The position numbers and the translations under genes are program-made. A DNA stretch of 64,000 nucleotides, from the NCBI GenBank assembly GCA_947623955.1, contig CANQIP010000004.1:62001-126000 (forward strand). The letters run 5' to 3'. The notes under the pieces were generated by a model. The model did not search any database and had not been told where the DNA came from. It saw only the letters and a list, made by a program, of their open reading frames with translations. Origin of the DNA: an uncultured Clostridia bacterium. Its GTDB lineage: Bacteria; Bacillota; Clostridia; UBA1381. Shown piece after piece: positions 33,181-44,410 of the stretch (the stretch's first letter is position 1; each line of letters starts with the position of its first letter).

Positions 33181-34482
33181 TTACTTTACGTCTACCTTTT
33201 CGCCAGCCATGATTTTGTTCATTGTACGCGCCGCGCACATTTTTCCGCACATCGAGCAGGTGTGCTGTTCCTCCGGCGGCAGTTCGTTATAATATCTCAT
33301 CGGCTTTTCGGGGTCTATCGCGTATTTGAACATCTCATCCCAGCAGACGCGTCTGCGCGCGTCGCTCATCTTGTCGTCAATCTCACGCGCCCCGGGTATG
33401 CCCTTCGCGATGTCGCCCGCGTGTGCCGCTATCTTTGACGCGATTATTCCCTCGCGCACGTCATCGGCGTTCGGGAGACGCAGATGCTCGGCGGGCGTTA
33501 CGTAGCAGAGGAAGTCCGCGCCGTTTGCAGCCGCCACAGCTCCGCCTATTGCGGACGTGATGTGGTCGTAGCCGGGCGCGATGTCCGTTACGAGAGGCCC
33601 GAGCACGTAAAACGGCGCGTTGTGGCAGAGACGCTTTTCGAGTTTCATATTCGCGGCGATTTCGTCAATCGCCATATGACCGGGGCCCTCAACCATTACC
33701 TGCACGTTCTTTTCCCATGCGCGCTTTGTGAGTATACCGAGCTCCACAAGCTCCGTAACCTGCGACGCGTCGGTCGAGTCGTGCGTTGAACCCGGGCGGC
33801 ACGCGTCGCCGAGACTTATCGTGACGTCGTACTTCGCCAAAATATCGAGAACCTTATCGTAATACTCGTAGAACGGGTTTTCGTTTCCGGTCATTTCCAT
33901 CCACGCGTAGATAAGCGAGCCGCCGCGTGACACGATGTTTGTAACGCGCTCCGTTTCCTTGAAGATCGAGGCGGTGCGGCGGTTGATGCCCGCGTGGATA
34001 GTCATAAAGTCAACGCCGTCCTTCGCGTGAGCCTCTATCACGTCGAGGAATTCGTCGGCTGTGATTTCCGCAAGCTCCTTGTCGAGGTAGCCCACGGCGT
34101 CGTACATCGGCACAGTGCCTATCATCGCGGGGCAGGTGTCGGTGAGCAGGCGGCGGAACTCGTGCGTTTTACCGTAGCAGCTCAAGTCCATAATCGCTTC
34201 GGCTTTCATATCGACAGCCATTTTTACCTTTTCCATTTCGACGCTGTAATCAGTGCAGTCCTTGGAGATGCCGAGGTTGACGTTTATTTTCGTTTTCATA
34301 CCCTCGCCGACAGCCTCGGGGCTAAGTGCCTTGTGATTTTTGTTCGCGGGAATTACTACCGTTCCGCGCGCTATTCTTTCACGCAGAATTTCTGCGTCGA
34401 TGTTCTCTTTCTCGCTGACGATTTTCATTTCCGGCGTTATTATGCCCTTTTTCGCCGCGTCCATCTGTGTTGTGTAATCCAT
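33181..34482 (-). CDS. thiC: Phosphomethylpyrimidine synthase ThiC
   Basis: 433 residues, the shorter clostridial form. A radical SAM enzyme turning AIR into HMP-P. Visible are [17 protein letters not shown] and the C-terminal iron-sulfur motif CSMCGKMC (~416-423). The ATG at 34482 follows GGAAAGG. A TPP riboswitch and terminator precede it, so expression falls when thiamine pyrophosphate is plentiful. It supplies the pyrimidine half that ThiD and ThiE use. No thiazole-synthesis genes (thiG, thiH, thiS) are in the window; ThiM/ThiW salvage may supply that half. Confidence 0.96.
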   Translation of the reverse strand: MDYTTQMDAAKKGIITPEMKIVSEKENIDAEILRERIARGTVVIPANKNHKALSPEAVGEGMKTKINVNLGISKDCTDYSVEMEKVKMAVDMKAEAIMDLSCYGKTHEFRRLLTDTCPAMIGTVPMYDAVGYLDKELAEITADEFLDVIEAHAKDGVDFMTIHAGINRRTASIFKETERVTNIVSRGGSLIYAWMEMTGNENPFYEYYDKVLDILAKYDVTISLGDACRPGSTHDSTDASQVTELVELGILTKRAWEKNVQVMVEGPGHMAIDEIAANMKLEKRLCHNAPFYVLGPLVTDIAPGYDHITSAIGGAVAAANGADFLCYVTPAEHLRLPNADDVREGIIASKIAAHAGDIAKGIPGAREIDDKMSDARRRVCWDEMFKYAIDPEKPMRYYNELPPEEQHTCSMCGKMCAARTMNKIMAGEKVDVK

Positions 34483-34499
34483 AATTTCAATCCTTTCCG

Positions 34500-34534
34500 A
34501 AAAATAAAACGCGTTTCCGTGGCGGAAACGCGTC
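34500..34534 (-). terminator. TPP-riboswitch expression-platform terminator
   Basis: An 11-bp perfect stem ACGCGTTTCCG/CGGAAACGCGT (34509-34519 and 34523-34533) is followed on the minus strand by TTTTATTTTT, 18 bases before the thiC start. Confidence 0.88.
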
Positions 34535-34546
34535 ATAACCTTATTT

Positions 34547-34623
34547 ATTCCCGTGACGGCATTGTCCGTCGGACGGTTCAACGGGTCGAAGCGTACCTTC
34601 CTCTCAGCGATTAAGCTCCCCTT
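34547..34623 (-). promoter_or_regulatory. TPP riboswitch (THI element) controlling thiC
   Basis: On the minus strand the conserved blocks occur in order: AGGGGAGC, GCTGAGAGG, ACCCGTTGAACC, ACAATGCCGTCACGGGAA. With the terminator at 34500-34534 this predicts termination of thiC when TPP is bound. Confidence 0.93.
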
Positions 34624-34638
34624 ATTTTCATATTATAC

Positions 34639-34667
34639 AGTATACAGTAAATTTACCGCCGTGTCAA
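34639..34667 (-). promoter_or_regulatory. Sigma-A promoter of thiC
   Basis: On the minus strand TTGACA (34662-34667), 17-base spacer, TATACT (34639-34644). It begins right after the stop codon of the HerA-like gene. Confidence 0.75.
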
Positions 34668-34670
34668 GCG

Positions 34671-36224
34671 TTAAAACCACTTCATGTTTCCGAACACGCC
34701 GCGTGCGACCTGTCGTCCGACCTCGCGTCCGATTTGTCCGAGAGCCGTTGACGCGACCTTGTTTACCATTGAGAATTTCTTTTTGAGTTCACGCTCCATG
34801 CGGTCGTGTTCGCGCTCTTCCTCGCGTTTTTTGCGCGCCTCTTCTTTTTCCTGCGCGATACGTTCCTTTTCCGCCTCTTTTTCCTGCTTGATGCGCTCCT
34901 CCTCGACTTTCGCCTCTTCGGCAGCCTTTTCCTTTTTCTCGCGCGCCTCTTCAAGTTCCTCGTAAGCGGAACGGTTGTCCACCGCGTCCTTGTATTTGAG
35001 GTAGAATTCCGAGCCGTTCACTATATTGTTGCGCATGTCGTCGCCGCACGGGCCCATAAAGCTCTGCGGAGGAAGTATGAACGCGCGCTGAACGATCGAC
35101 GGCGCGCCGTCGTCGTCAAGGAACGATACGAGCGCCTCGCCCGTGCCGAGTACGGAAATTGCCTCCTCGGTGTCGAACGCGGGATTTGCTCTGAACGTCT
35201 GCGCCGCGACCTTTACAGCCTTCTGCTCCGCCGGTGTGAACGCGCGGAGCGCGTGCTGTATTCTGTTTCCGAGCTGCGCAAGTATTGTTTCGGGAATGTC
35301 GGCGGGGCTTTGCGTTATGAAGTATATGCCCACGCCCTTAGAACGGATAAGACGTATAACCTGCTCGATCTTTTCCACAAGAGCCTTCGGCGCGTCGTTA
35401 AACAGCATGTGCGCCTCGTCGAAGAAAAATACCATTCTCGGCTTGTCGAGGTCGCCGACCTCGGGCAGCATTTCGTAAAGGTCTGTAAGCAGCCACAGGA
35501 GGAACGTTGAGTACAAAAGCGGCTCGTTCGCGAGTTTTACGCAGTCGAGCACGTTTATAATGCCCGCGCTCTGGGCGTTTGTGCGTATCCAGTCGCGTAT
35601 GTCAAGCTCCGGCTCGCCGAAGAAAATGTCTCCGCCCGCGTTTTCGAGAGACAGGAGCGAGCGCAGTATCGCGCCGACGCTCTGCGCCGAGACGTTGCCG
35701 TACTTCGCCTGTATCTTCTTCGCGTTGTCCGAGACGTACATGAGCATGGAGCGAAGATCTTTAATGTCTATGAGCAAAAGCTGTTCCTCGTCGGCTACGC
35801 GGAACGCTATTTCGAGAACGCCCTCCTGCGTCGGGTTAAGTCCCAGAAGGCGCGAAATGAGCGTCGGGCCCATGTGTGAAACGGTCGTTCTTACGGGTAT
35901 GCCCTTTTCGCCGTAAACGTCCCAGAATACGGTCGGGTAGTCCTTGTACGGAAATTCCTCCGTGACCTTGCATTTTTCAAGCTGCTCCGTTACGTGGTGG
36001 TTTTCCTCGCCCGCTTTCGCTATGCCGCACACGTCGCCCTTTATATCGACCATGAAAATCGGCACACCGGCGGTGCTGAGCGTTTCAGCCATAACTTTAA
36101 GGCTTATCGTTTTACCCGTACCCGTCGCTCCGGCGATAAGTCCGTGCCTGTTCGCCATGGCGGGGTTGAGCAAAATGGGCGTTTCACCCGTCGCTATCCA
36201 TAATTTGCCGTCCTTTGTATACAT
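34671..36224 (-). CDS. HerA/YjgR-like ATPase (DUF853 family)
   Basis: 517 residues. Walker A GATGTGKT (32-39) and Walker [12 protein letters not shown] are those of the HerA-FtsK superfamily; the DUF853 (YjgR) layout continues with [30 protein letters not shown]. Residues ~425-495 are a Lys/Glu-rich coiled coil. These are probably hexameric DNA or protein translocases; the cellular role is not known. ATG at 36224 after GGAGGGAG. It stands between the thiD and thiC transcription units with its own promoter. Confidence 0.85.
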   Translation of the reverse strand: MYTKDGKLWIATGETPILLNPAMANRHGLIAGATGTGKTISLKVMAETLSTAGVPIFMVDIKGDVCGIAKAGEENHHVTEQLEKCKVTEEFPYKDYPTVFWDVYGEKGIPVRTTVSHMGPTLISRLLGLNPTQEGVLEIAFRVADEEQLLLIDIKDLRSMLMYVSDNAKKIQAKYGNVSAQSVGAILRSLLSLENAGGDIFFGEPELDIRDWIRTNAQSAGIINVLDCVKLANEPLLYSTFLLWLLTDLYEMLPEVGDLDKPRMVFFFDEAHMLFNDAPKALVEKIEQVIRLIRSKGVGIYFITQSPADIPETILAQLGNRIQHALRAFTPAEQKAVKVAAQTFRANPAFDTEEAISVLGTGEALVSFLDDDGAPSIVQRAFILPPQSFMGPCGDDMRNNIVNGSEFYLKYKDAVDNRSAYEELEEAREKKEKAAEEAKVEEERIKQEKEAEKERIAQEKEEARKKREEEREHDRMERELKKKFSMVNKVASTALGQIGREVGRQVARGVFGNMKWF

Positions 36225-36266
36225 TAGATCTCCCTCCGTCCGCATCCGTGTATGCTATACACAGTA

Positions 36267-36295
36267 ATTATATAATAAATCCTAGGATTTTGCAA
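36267..36295 (-). promoter_or_regulatory. Sigma-A promoter of the HerA-like gene
   Basis: On the minus strand TTGCAA (36290-36295), 17-base spacer, TATAAT (36267-36272). AAATCCTAGGATTT in the spacer is a perfect palindrome and might be an operator. Confidence 0.65.
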
Positions 36296-36333
36296 TACGG
36301 GTATGGAAAATAATTGAAATTTGGAGAATAAAA

Positions 36334-36359
36334 GTAGGGGCGACCCTTGCGGTCGCCCG
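36334..36359. repeat. Palindromic repeat, GTAGGGGCG family
   Basis: GTAGGGGCGACCC followed by TTGCGGTCGCCCG; stem GGGCGACC/GGTCGCCC with a short loop. Confidence 0.85.
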
Positions 36360-36375
36360 ATATGTATACATAAAA

Positions 36376-36421
36376 ACCACCTCTCAGTCGCCTACGGCGA
36401 CAGCTCCCCTCAAGGGGAGCC
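36376..36421. repeat. Single-unit palindromic repeat, CCTCAGTC/CTCCCCT family
   Basis: ACCACCTCTCAGTCGCC ... GGCGACAG CTCCCCTCAAGGGGAGCC. Its last base is the first base of the thiD stop codon complement, so the repeat forms the immediate 3' end of the thiW-thiM-thiE-thiD transcript. Confidence 0.85.
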
Positions 36422-37218
36422 TAACGAGCAAAACGTCCGTTTACATCAAACATATGATTCATAGGTCCTCGACCGCTGCCGAGGTTAAGACCGTCGGCGA
36501 GGGCGGCGGAGATATATTCTTTCGCGCGTTTTACCGCCTCGGTGAGCGCGTAACCCTTTGCCAGATTCGACACTATCGCCGACGAAAGCGTACAGCCCGT
36601 GCCGTGGGTGTTGGGGTTGTCTATCCGCTCGCCGTGAAACCACGTGAAAACGCCGTTTTCGCACAAAAGGTCGCTCGCGTCGTTTACGCTGTGACCGCCC
36701 TTTACGAGTATCGCGCAGCCGTATTGCAAGCTTATTTTCTCTCCCGCCTTTTCCATGTCTGCGGCGGACGTTATCTTCATGCCGCTGAGCGTTTCGGCTT
36801 CGGGTATGTTCGGCGTTATGAGCGCGGCACGCGGGAACAGTCTTTCGCGCAGCACCGAGATTGCGTCGTTATCGGTAAGATTTGAGCCGCTTGTCGCGAC
36901 CATTACGGGGTCTATGACTATGTTTTTCGCGCCGTAAAATATGAGCCGTTCGGCTATCACTTCAGCAAGCGGCGCGGACGACACCATTCCGATTTTTACC
37001 GCGTCGGGGTAAATGTCCTCGAATACCGCGTCAAGCTGCATTTTGAGAAATTCGGGCGTTACCTCGTATATGCCGCGTACGCCCGTTGTGTTCTGGGCGG
37101 TTAGAGCCGTTATCGCGCTCATCGCGTACACGCCGTGCGCGCTCATCGTTTTTATGTCAGCCTGAATACCCGCTCCGCCGCTGCTGTCGCTGCCGGCAAT
37201 CGTTAGCGCAGTTTTCAT
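36421..37218 (-). CDS. thiD: Hydroxymethylpyrimidine/phosphomethylpyrimidine kinase
   Basis: 265 residues, ribokinase fold. IAGSDSSGGAGIQADIKTM at the N-terminus, LVKGGH mid-chain and NTHGTGCTLSSAI near the C-terminus (anion hole and catalytic Asp/Cys region). It phosphorylates HMP and HMP-P to HMP-PP. The ATG at 37218 follows GGAGGG within three bases of the thiE stop, so translation is coupled. Last gene of the thiW operon. Confidence 0.95.
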   Translation of the reverse strand: MKTALTIAGSDSSGGAGIQADIKTMSAHGVYAMSAITALTAQNTTGVRGIYEVTPEFLKMQLDAVFEDIYPDAVKIGMVSSAPLAEVIAERLIFYGAKNIVIDPVMVATSGSNLTDNDAISVLRERLFPRAALITPNIPEAETLSGMKITSAADMEKAGEKISLQYGCAILVKGGHSVNDASDLLCENGVFTWFHGERIDNPNTHGTGCTLSSAIVSNLAKGYALTEAVKRAKEYISAALADGLNLGSGRGPMNHMFDVNGRFAR

Positions 37219-37220
37219 AT

Positions 37221-37868
37221 TTAACCCTCCGTTTTGCCGTTTATAAGCGCGTTTGCGGCGCGTAAAAGCTCGCGTGCCGCGTTTTGTACGTCGTCCGCCT
37301 TCATCACAGCCGACACGACGCACACGCCCTTTATGCCCACTCCTTCGAGAACGCCGAGATTGTCCTTCGTAAGACCGCCTATCGCGTTTACCGGTATAGG
37401 CACGGCGCGGCATATCGCATCGATCGTTTCCACCGGCGTTATGCGCGTCACGACGTGCGTTGTCGTCGGGTACACCGCGCCCGAGCCGAGGTAGTCCGCG
37501 CCCATGCGGTACGCGGTTTCGGCTTGCTCTACAGTTTTCGCGGTCGCGCCGATTATAAAATTGTCGCCCGCGATTTTACGCGCTGCGTCCACGGGCAGGT
37601 CGCTCTGTCCGAGATGCACGCCCTCGCAGCCGGCAGAGAGCGCGACGTCAAGCCTGTCGTCTATTATAAGCGGCACGTTGTACCTTGCCGTTATCTCATG
37701 AACCTTTTTCGCGAGACGGTAATATTCAAGTCCGCCGCGTTTTTTTTCGCGCAGCTGCATAAGCGTCGCGCCGCCAATGAGCGATTGCTCGACGCGACGA
37801 AGAAATTCGTCCTCGGTGAAGTTTTCGCTGTCGGTTATGACGTACAAAAGCGGGTTAAATTTTTCCAT
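37221..37868 (-). CDS. thiE: Thiamine-phosphate synthase
   Basis: 215 residues, TIM barrel. MQLREKKRGG, IIDDRLDVAL, GVHLGQSDL, the GSGAVYPTTTH phosphate loop and VNAIGGL are all in place. It joins HMP-PP and thiazole phosphate to thiamine phosphate. Its start overlaps the end of thiM by 14 bases. Confidence 0.96.
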   Translation of the reverse strand: MEKFNPLLYVITDSENFTEDEFLRRVEQSLIGGATLMQLREKKRGGLEYYRLAKKVHEITARYNVPLIIDDRLDVALSAGCEGVHLGQSDLPVDAARKIAGDNFIIGATAKTVEQAETAYRMGADYLGSGAVYPTTTHVVTRITPVETIDAICRAVPIPVNAIGGLTKDNLGVLEGVGIKGVCVVSAVMKADDVQNAARELLRAANALINGKTEG

Positions 37869-38670
37869 GCGCAGCCTCCTCGATATTCAAACGCTCTTTT
37901 ATACGCTCCGCATTGAGCGTCGTGAGATTGTCAATCAGATTTACCATAAACGAACCGCCGCCCTTATCGGTTTCGGACAGCTCGCCGCTTATACCGAGCA
38001 AGGCGCACGCCGACACGGCTGCGTCAAAGCCGTCCGTTACGGCAGTGCAGCACGCGGCGAGCGCGCCCAAAATACAGCCGGTGCCCGTCACGCGTGAAAG
38101 CTGCGGCGTGCCGTTGTGCGCGTAAAGCACGCGTCCGCCGCCGCATATTATATCGGTTTTACCACTCGCAAGCACGACCGTATTGAATTTATCGGCTAAG
38201 CACGCGGCGGTTTTTGTGACGCTCTCCATGGTCAGAGAGCCGTCCGCGTCAACACCCGCGCTCGTGTAGCCGATTTGTGACATGGCTGTTATTTCGGAAT
38301 AGTTGCCCTTTATAATCGTCGGAACGTTCGCACCTATAAGCTCCGACGCGTAATCTCTCCTAAGTTTAGAGCAGGCGGCGCCCACAAGGTCGAGCGTTAC
38401 GGGGATATTTTTTTCTTTAGCCGTTTTTACCGAAATCATCATCGACTCCATACGCGCGTCGGTAATGTTGCCGAGATTGAGATACAGCGCGTCGGCTGTT
38501 TCCGTAATCTCGCGCACCTCGCGCGGATGCTCCGCCATTATCGGTCTTGCGCCGACCGCGAGCAGAGCGTTCGCGCACTGGTTTATGGATATTGGGTTTG
38601 TTATGGAGTGGATAAGGGGTGATTTTTCCCTTATCCTCTCCGTTACGCCGTATATTTCGTCAGCCTTCAT
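37855..38670 (-). CDS. thiM: Hydroxyethylthiazole kinase
   Basis: 271 residues. Ribokinase-like fold with SPLIHSITNPISINQCANALLAVGA at the start, TLDLVGAACS, and the nucleotide/anion-hole motif VTGTGCILGALAA. It phosphorylates salvaged hydroxyethylthiazole. It overlaps thiW by 11 bases and thiE by 14. Confidence 0.96.
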   Translation of the reverse strand: MKADEIYGVTERIREKSPLIHSITNPISINQCANALLAVGARPIMAEHPREVREITETADALYLNLGNITDARMESMMISVKTAKEKNIPVTLDLVGAACSKLRRDYASELIGANVPTIIKGNYSEITAMSQIGYTSAGVDADGSLTMESVTKTAACLADKFNTVVLASGKTDIICGGGRVLYAHNGTPQLSRVTGTGCILGALAACCTAVTDGFDAAVSACALLGISGELSETDKGGGSFMVNLIDNLTTLNAERIKERLNIEEAAHGKI

Positions 38671-39385
38671 TTGTTTTTCTCCCGAGTACCTTTACCGCCG
38701 TGTACACGAGCGCGGCAAGCACGAACGCGCCGAGTATGCCGTATGTTATGTAAGGCATGGCGGTGAAATTTATCTTGAACAAATCCTTTGCCAAATTTAT
38801 AACAACAAATAATATAACTCCTATCGCGGCTATGGAAACGGCGTTGCCGATTATGCTTCCCTTATACTCGTAAACGGGTGAGCCGAGCGCGGTCTGGAAA
38901 CGCGTGAGCGCGCCCGCCGACGACAGCTTTTTCAAAAACGCAAACGCTATGCTTCCGCCTATGAGCGTTCCGCATATGAACGACGGCACGTAGAAGAACA
39001 TTGTAAGCCCTTCCTTGCCCCACAAAAGCGACATGACGGGATACGACACGATAGCGCCGATAATTCCCGTTCCTATTACCTCGCCGAGCACCGCCATTAA
39101 GAGGTTGCCCTTAGACGTTCTGTAGAAAATTCCCGACAGGAACGCTCCGAATACCGCGCCCGTAAGAGCCAGCGGCGGTATGCCCATGAATGCCATACGC
39201 AAAATTCCTATCATGGTCGCGCATGCGAGCGAGTAATACGGCCCCAAAAGCACCGAGCAGACGATGTTTATAAAGTGCGCCATCGGACACATTCCCTCGA
39301 CGCGCAGTATCGGCGATATTACAACGCCGAGCGCGACGAGCATAGCGAGTACCGTCATTTTCAAAAGTTTCTTATTTGTTTTCAT
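38660..39385 (-). CDS. thiW: ThiW-type ECF transporter substrate-binding membrane subunit
   Basis: 241 residues with five to seven helices. The first ~165 residues match ThiW (VVISPILRVEGMCPMAHFINIVCSVLLGPYY, MAFMGIPPLALTGA). ThiW is the predicted S component for hydroxyethylthiazole uptake, and co-transcription with thiM fits. The C-terminal ~75 residues with an extra helix pair extend beyond the usual ~165-residue form. The ECF ATPases and T subunit are not in the window. ATG follows GAGGAA; a structured leader precedes it. Confidence 0.88.
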   Translation of the reverse strand: MKTNKKLLKMTVLAMLVALGVVISPILRVEGMCPMAHFINIVCSVLLGPYYSLACATMIGILRMAFMGIPPLALTGAVFGAFLSGIFYRTSKGNLLMAVLGEVIGTGIIGAIVSYPVMSLLWGKEGLTMFFYVPSFICGTLIGGSIAFAFLKKLSSAGALTRFQTALGSPVYEYKGSIIGNAVSIAAIGVILFVVINLAKDLFKINFTAMPYITYGILGAFVLAALVYTAVKVLGRKTNEG

Positions 39386-39401
39386 TTTTAATTCCTCATT
39401 T

Positions 39402-39531
39402 CGTAAATAAAATTACGAAAGAAGTCAATCTTTCGCACGGTCGGAGTTCAATTACTCCCTCTCACCTCGAAACACGAGTTCCCATCGCAAAAAATACGAG
39501 CGTCGGGCGCTCCCCCGCCGTCCGGTATAAC
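39402..39531 (-). promoter_or_regulatory. Structured leader RNA of thiW, possible riboswitch of unrecognised class
   Basis: On the minus strand a closing helix ACGGCGG/CCGACCGT (39515-39521 with 39437-39444, one bulged A) encloses three hairpins: GAGCG/CGCTC (39498-39512), CTCG/CGAG (39466-39478) and GGAGT/ACTCC (39443-39458; its first bases compete with the closing helix). A terminator-like hairpin CGAAAGA/TCTTTCG with T-rich tail follows (39416-39435, tail to 39402). The THI blocks CUGAGA and GAACCUGAU-like are missing, although thiC here has a standard TPP riboswitch. Pairings are by eye; a role as riboswitch is inference. Confidence 0.5.
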
Positions 39532-39583
39532 CTCCCTTCACGATTTGATTTATAATATAAACGCGGATAACCCGATAAGAAAA

Positions 39584-41893
<2,310 letters not shown>

Positions 41894-41933
41894 TTTTCCC
41901 ACCTCAAATGTCTGTTATAAAGCGATATAAAAT

Positions 41934-41962
41934 ATTATAGCTGTTATCAGCGTCGTTTTCAA
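41934..41962 (-). promoter_or_regulatory. Sigma-A promoter of lon
   Basis: On the minus strand TTGAAA (41957-41962), 17-base spacer, TATAAT (41934-41939). No CtsR or CIRCE operator was seen. Confidence 0.7.
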
Positions 41963-41976
41963 CTGTTTTTTTATGG

Positions 41977-42804
41977 TCATGCGCCGCGTCCCGACACAAC
42001 TCGGTCGTTGCCGCACAAATCCTTTATTATCCTTACGTCTTTGAAATTTTTTTCCATAAGTTTTTTTACGCTTTCGCCCTGATCAAAACCTATTTCAAAC
42101 GCGAGCAGTCCGCCCTTTTTCAGCATTTTCGGGGCGATTTCGCTAATTCTGCGGTAAAACGTAAGCCCGTCCTCTCCGCCGTCGAGCGCGGAAATCGGCT
42201 CATAGTCCTTTACCTCTGTCTGCAGCGTACCGATAACCGCCGTTTCGATGTAGGGCGGATTTGACACGATAATATCATACGCGCCGTCGGGGATCTCGTT
42301 TAGTATGTCGGCTTTTATAAATTCCGTTCTGTCCGAAACGCCGTTTATTTCGGCGTTTTCCCGTGCCGTGTTGAGCGCGTCAAAGCTTATGTCAAGCTCC
42401 GTCACGCGCGCGTTTTGGTTGTAGTGTGTGAGACTTATACCGATACAGCCCGTACCCGCGCCGACGTCGAGAATTTCGCACGCTTTGCCGTTCATGTGTT
42501 CCAAAACGTGCTCGACGAGCGTTTCGGTGTCGCTGCGCGGTATGAGCGTCGAACGGTTTACCTTAAACGGCAGCGACATAAATTCGGTTTCGCCGAGAAT
42601 ATATTGAAGCGGCTCACCGCCTGCGCGCCGAGCCGCCGTTTCGTCTACTCTTTTTACCTCGTCGTCCGTAACGGTGCGGCGCGGATTTGTGATAAGCTCC
42701 GTCCTGCTTATGCCGAGAATATGCGTAACTATCTGCTCAGCCTCGAACCGCGCGTTATCGGTGAGCATTGAGGCGGCGTGTCGTACAAGAGCGTCGATTA
42801 CCAT
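41977..42804 (-). CDS. prmC: Release factor glutamine methyltransferase PrmC
   Basis: 275 residues. The N-terminal helical bundle has the PrmC signature GEPLQYILGE; the SAM-binding fold has DVGAGTGCIGISL; the catalytic NPPY is in IIVSNPPYIE. It methylates the Gln of the GGQ motif in release factors such as the PrfB of this window. Its ATG overlaps the end of the yqhQ-like gene by 7 bases (ATGGTAA), which suggests coupled translation, as in many Firmicutes. Confidence 0.95.
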   Translation of the reverse strand: MVIDALVRHAASMLTDNARFEAEQIVTHILGISRTELITNPRRTVTDDEVKRVDETAARRAGGEPLQYILGETEFMSLPFKVNRSTLIPRSDTETLVEHVLEHMNGKACEILDVGAGTGCIGISLTHYNQNARVTELDISFDALNTARENAEINGVSDRTEFIKADILNEIPDGAYDIIVSNPPYIETAVIGTLQTEVKDYEPISALDGGEDGLTFYRRISEIAPKMLKKGGLLAFEIGFDQGESVKKLMEKNFKDVRIIKDLCGNDRVVSGRGA

Positions 42805-43790
42805 TTGTCGTCCTCTTTATCCTCGGGTATACACGGTTTCATCGCCTCGATCGCGACCTCTATCATGCTTTCGTCGGGCTCGCGCGTCGTAAGCTTTTGG
42901 AGCCACAGTCCCGGCTTTGACAAAAGACCGACGCATTTGTTTTTGCTCCTGCCCGCCCACTTTATAAGTTCGTACGATATGCCCGCGACTACGGGGAGCA
43001 GCAAAAGGCGCGTACTCATTCTTAAAAGCGTACTGACAGCCGCGTTAAAGCCGTCAAAGCGCGGCAGCAGCGCGAAAAGCAGTATACTCACTATCATTAC
43101 GAACAGCAGAAAGCTTGTTCCGCATCTGGGGTGAAAACGCGTGTACTTCTTCACGTTCTCCGGCTTAAGCTCCTCGCCCGCCTCGTAGCACGCTATCGTT
43201 TTATGCTCCGCGCCGTGGTACATGAACACGCGTTTTATATCCTTCATCTGCGACACGAGCGCGAGGTATGTGATGAATATCACCATACGTATCACGCCCT
43301 CGAATATGCTCGTGAACGCGCCCGTGGATGTTACCTTGTTCACCGCGGGCGACAGCGCGCCGAGCGCCTCGACGCCCTTTGTGATAAACGTCGGCAAAAG
43401 CATGAATATTGCGATGCTGAACACGAGTGAAATCGCGATTGCGGCGTAGATTACGACGTCCTTTATTTTGTCGCCGAGTTTATCTTCGAGCCATTTGTCG
43501 AATTTGCTCTCCTCTTCCTCCTCGTCGCCCTCGATGTCGACAAATTCCGCGCTGTACATGAGCGCCTTCATGCCTATCACAAGGCTGTCTATGAAGTTTA
43601 CGCATCCGCGTATTATCGGCAGCCGCCAGAATTTCGAGCGTGTTTTAACGCCGTTGTCGTCAATTTTGCAGGCTATGTCGCCGTCGGGCTTGCGCACCGC
43701 GACGGCTGTTTTGTACGGCCCGCGCATCATTACGCCTTCCATGACCGCCTGACCGCCTATTGAAGTTATATGCTGTTCGTTATTGTTCAT
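42798..43790 (-). CDS. YqhQ-like DUF1385 membrane protein
   Basis: 330 residues. The N-terminal GGQAVMEGVMMRGP block and the later MYHGAEHKTIACYEAG and RFHPRCGTSFLL blocks are the DUF1385 signatures; four to five membrane helices lie between and after them. The molecular role is unknown, though invariant His, Glu and Cys suggest a metal site. ATG at 43790 with GGAAAGGA upstream; a longer reading into the DnaJ gene has no ribosome site. Confidence 0.9.
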   Translation of the reverse strand: MNNNEQHITSIGGQAVMEGVMMRGPYKTAVAVRKPDGDIACKIDDNGVKTRSKFWRLPIIRGCVNFIDSLVIGMKALMYSAEFVDIEGDEEEEESKFDKWLEDKLGDKIKDVVIYAAIAISLVFSIAIFMLLPTFITKGVEALGALSPAVNKVTSTGAFTSIFEGVIRMVIFITYLALVSQMKDIKRVFMYHGAEHKTIACYEAGEELKPENVKKYTRFHPRCGTSFLLFVMIVSILLFALLPRFDGFNAAVSTLLRMSTRLLLLPVVAGISYELIKWAGRSKNKCVGLLSKPGLWLQKLTTREPDESMIEVAIEAMKPCIPEDKEDDKW

Positions 43791-43813
43791 ATCGCTTTTC
43801 CTTTCCGAAAAAA

Positions 43814-44410
43814 TCAGCACGGGTCGCACCACGGCGTGCAGCACTGCAGACACAGACACATCGTGCAGGGGTCGCACGGCATACACATACCGCCGCCCTG
43901 CGTGGAGTTTGTGTATTCTTGGCGGCGCGACCTGAGGTTTTGGAGCGCATCAATGTATTCCGCGTTGTTCGGCTCCATATTTACAGCCGTTTGAAAAAAA
44001 CTCAAAGCCTGGTCATACCAGCCCATCTGCATACGCACGCGCCCCGAAAGGTAGTACCATTCAGCCGTGCGCGGCAACGAGTTAAGCATCGCAGCCGCCT
44101 CGTTTACGCGTCCCTGCGCGATAAGCGTCCGCACAGCCGCAAACGACGCCGAGCCGCCCGTATAGCCGCCCGACGATGCGCCCGTGTAGCCGCCGGACGA
44201 TGTGTTTCCCGAGTAGCCGCCCGCGCCTTGATTGTTCATAATCATGTCGTACGCCTTGTTTATTTCCTTGATTTTCTCCGCCGCCAAATCGGCAAGCGGA
44301 TTGTTGACGTACTTGTCGGGATGATATTTTTTCACAAGCTCGCGGTAAGCCCGTTTGATTGTTTCCTCGTCCGCGTTTCTGTCAACGCCCAAAACCTTAT
44401 ACGGATCCAT
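43814..44410 (-). CDS. DnaJ-domain protein with TPR segment and Cys-rich tail
   Basis: 198 residues. An N-terminal J domain (1-60, HPD at 30-32), a Gly/Ser/Tyr-rich repeat linker (GGYTG-like, ~64-88), a TPR-like helical region (~95-160), and a tail with nine cysteines in the last 25 residues (CMPCDPC, CLCLQCC, CDPC). The J domain should stimulate a DnaK. The tail may bind metal or be lipidated/oxidised; that is speculation. Its ATG overlaps the TAA of the DUF5685-like gene (TAAATG), so the two are made together. Confidence 0.85.
   Translation of the reverse strand: MDPYKVLGVDRNADEETIKRAYRELVKKYHPDKYVNNPLADLAAEKIKEINKAYDMIMNNQGAGGYSGNTSSGGYTGASSGGYTGGSASFAAVRTLIAQGRVNEAAAMLNSLPRTAEWYYLSGRVRMQMGWYDQALSFFQTAVNMEPNNAEYIDALQNLRSRRQEYTNSTQGGGMCMPCDPCTMCLCLQCCTPWCDPC

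Noticed and set aside
39386-39583. TPP riboswitch upstream of thiW
   Set aside because: Expected from gene content, but the conserved CUGAGA and GAACC...AUGCC blocks that are clear upstream of thiC are missing here. Listed instead as an unassigned structured leader.
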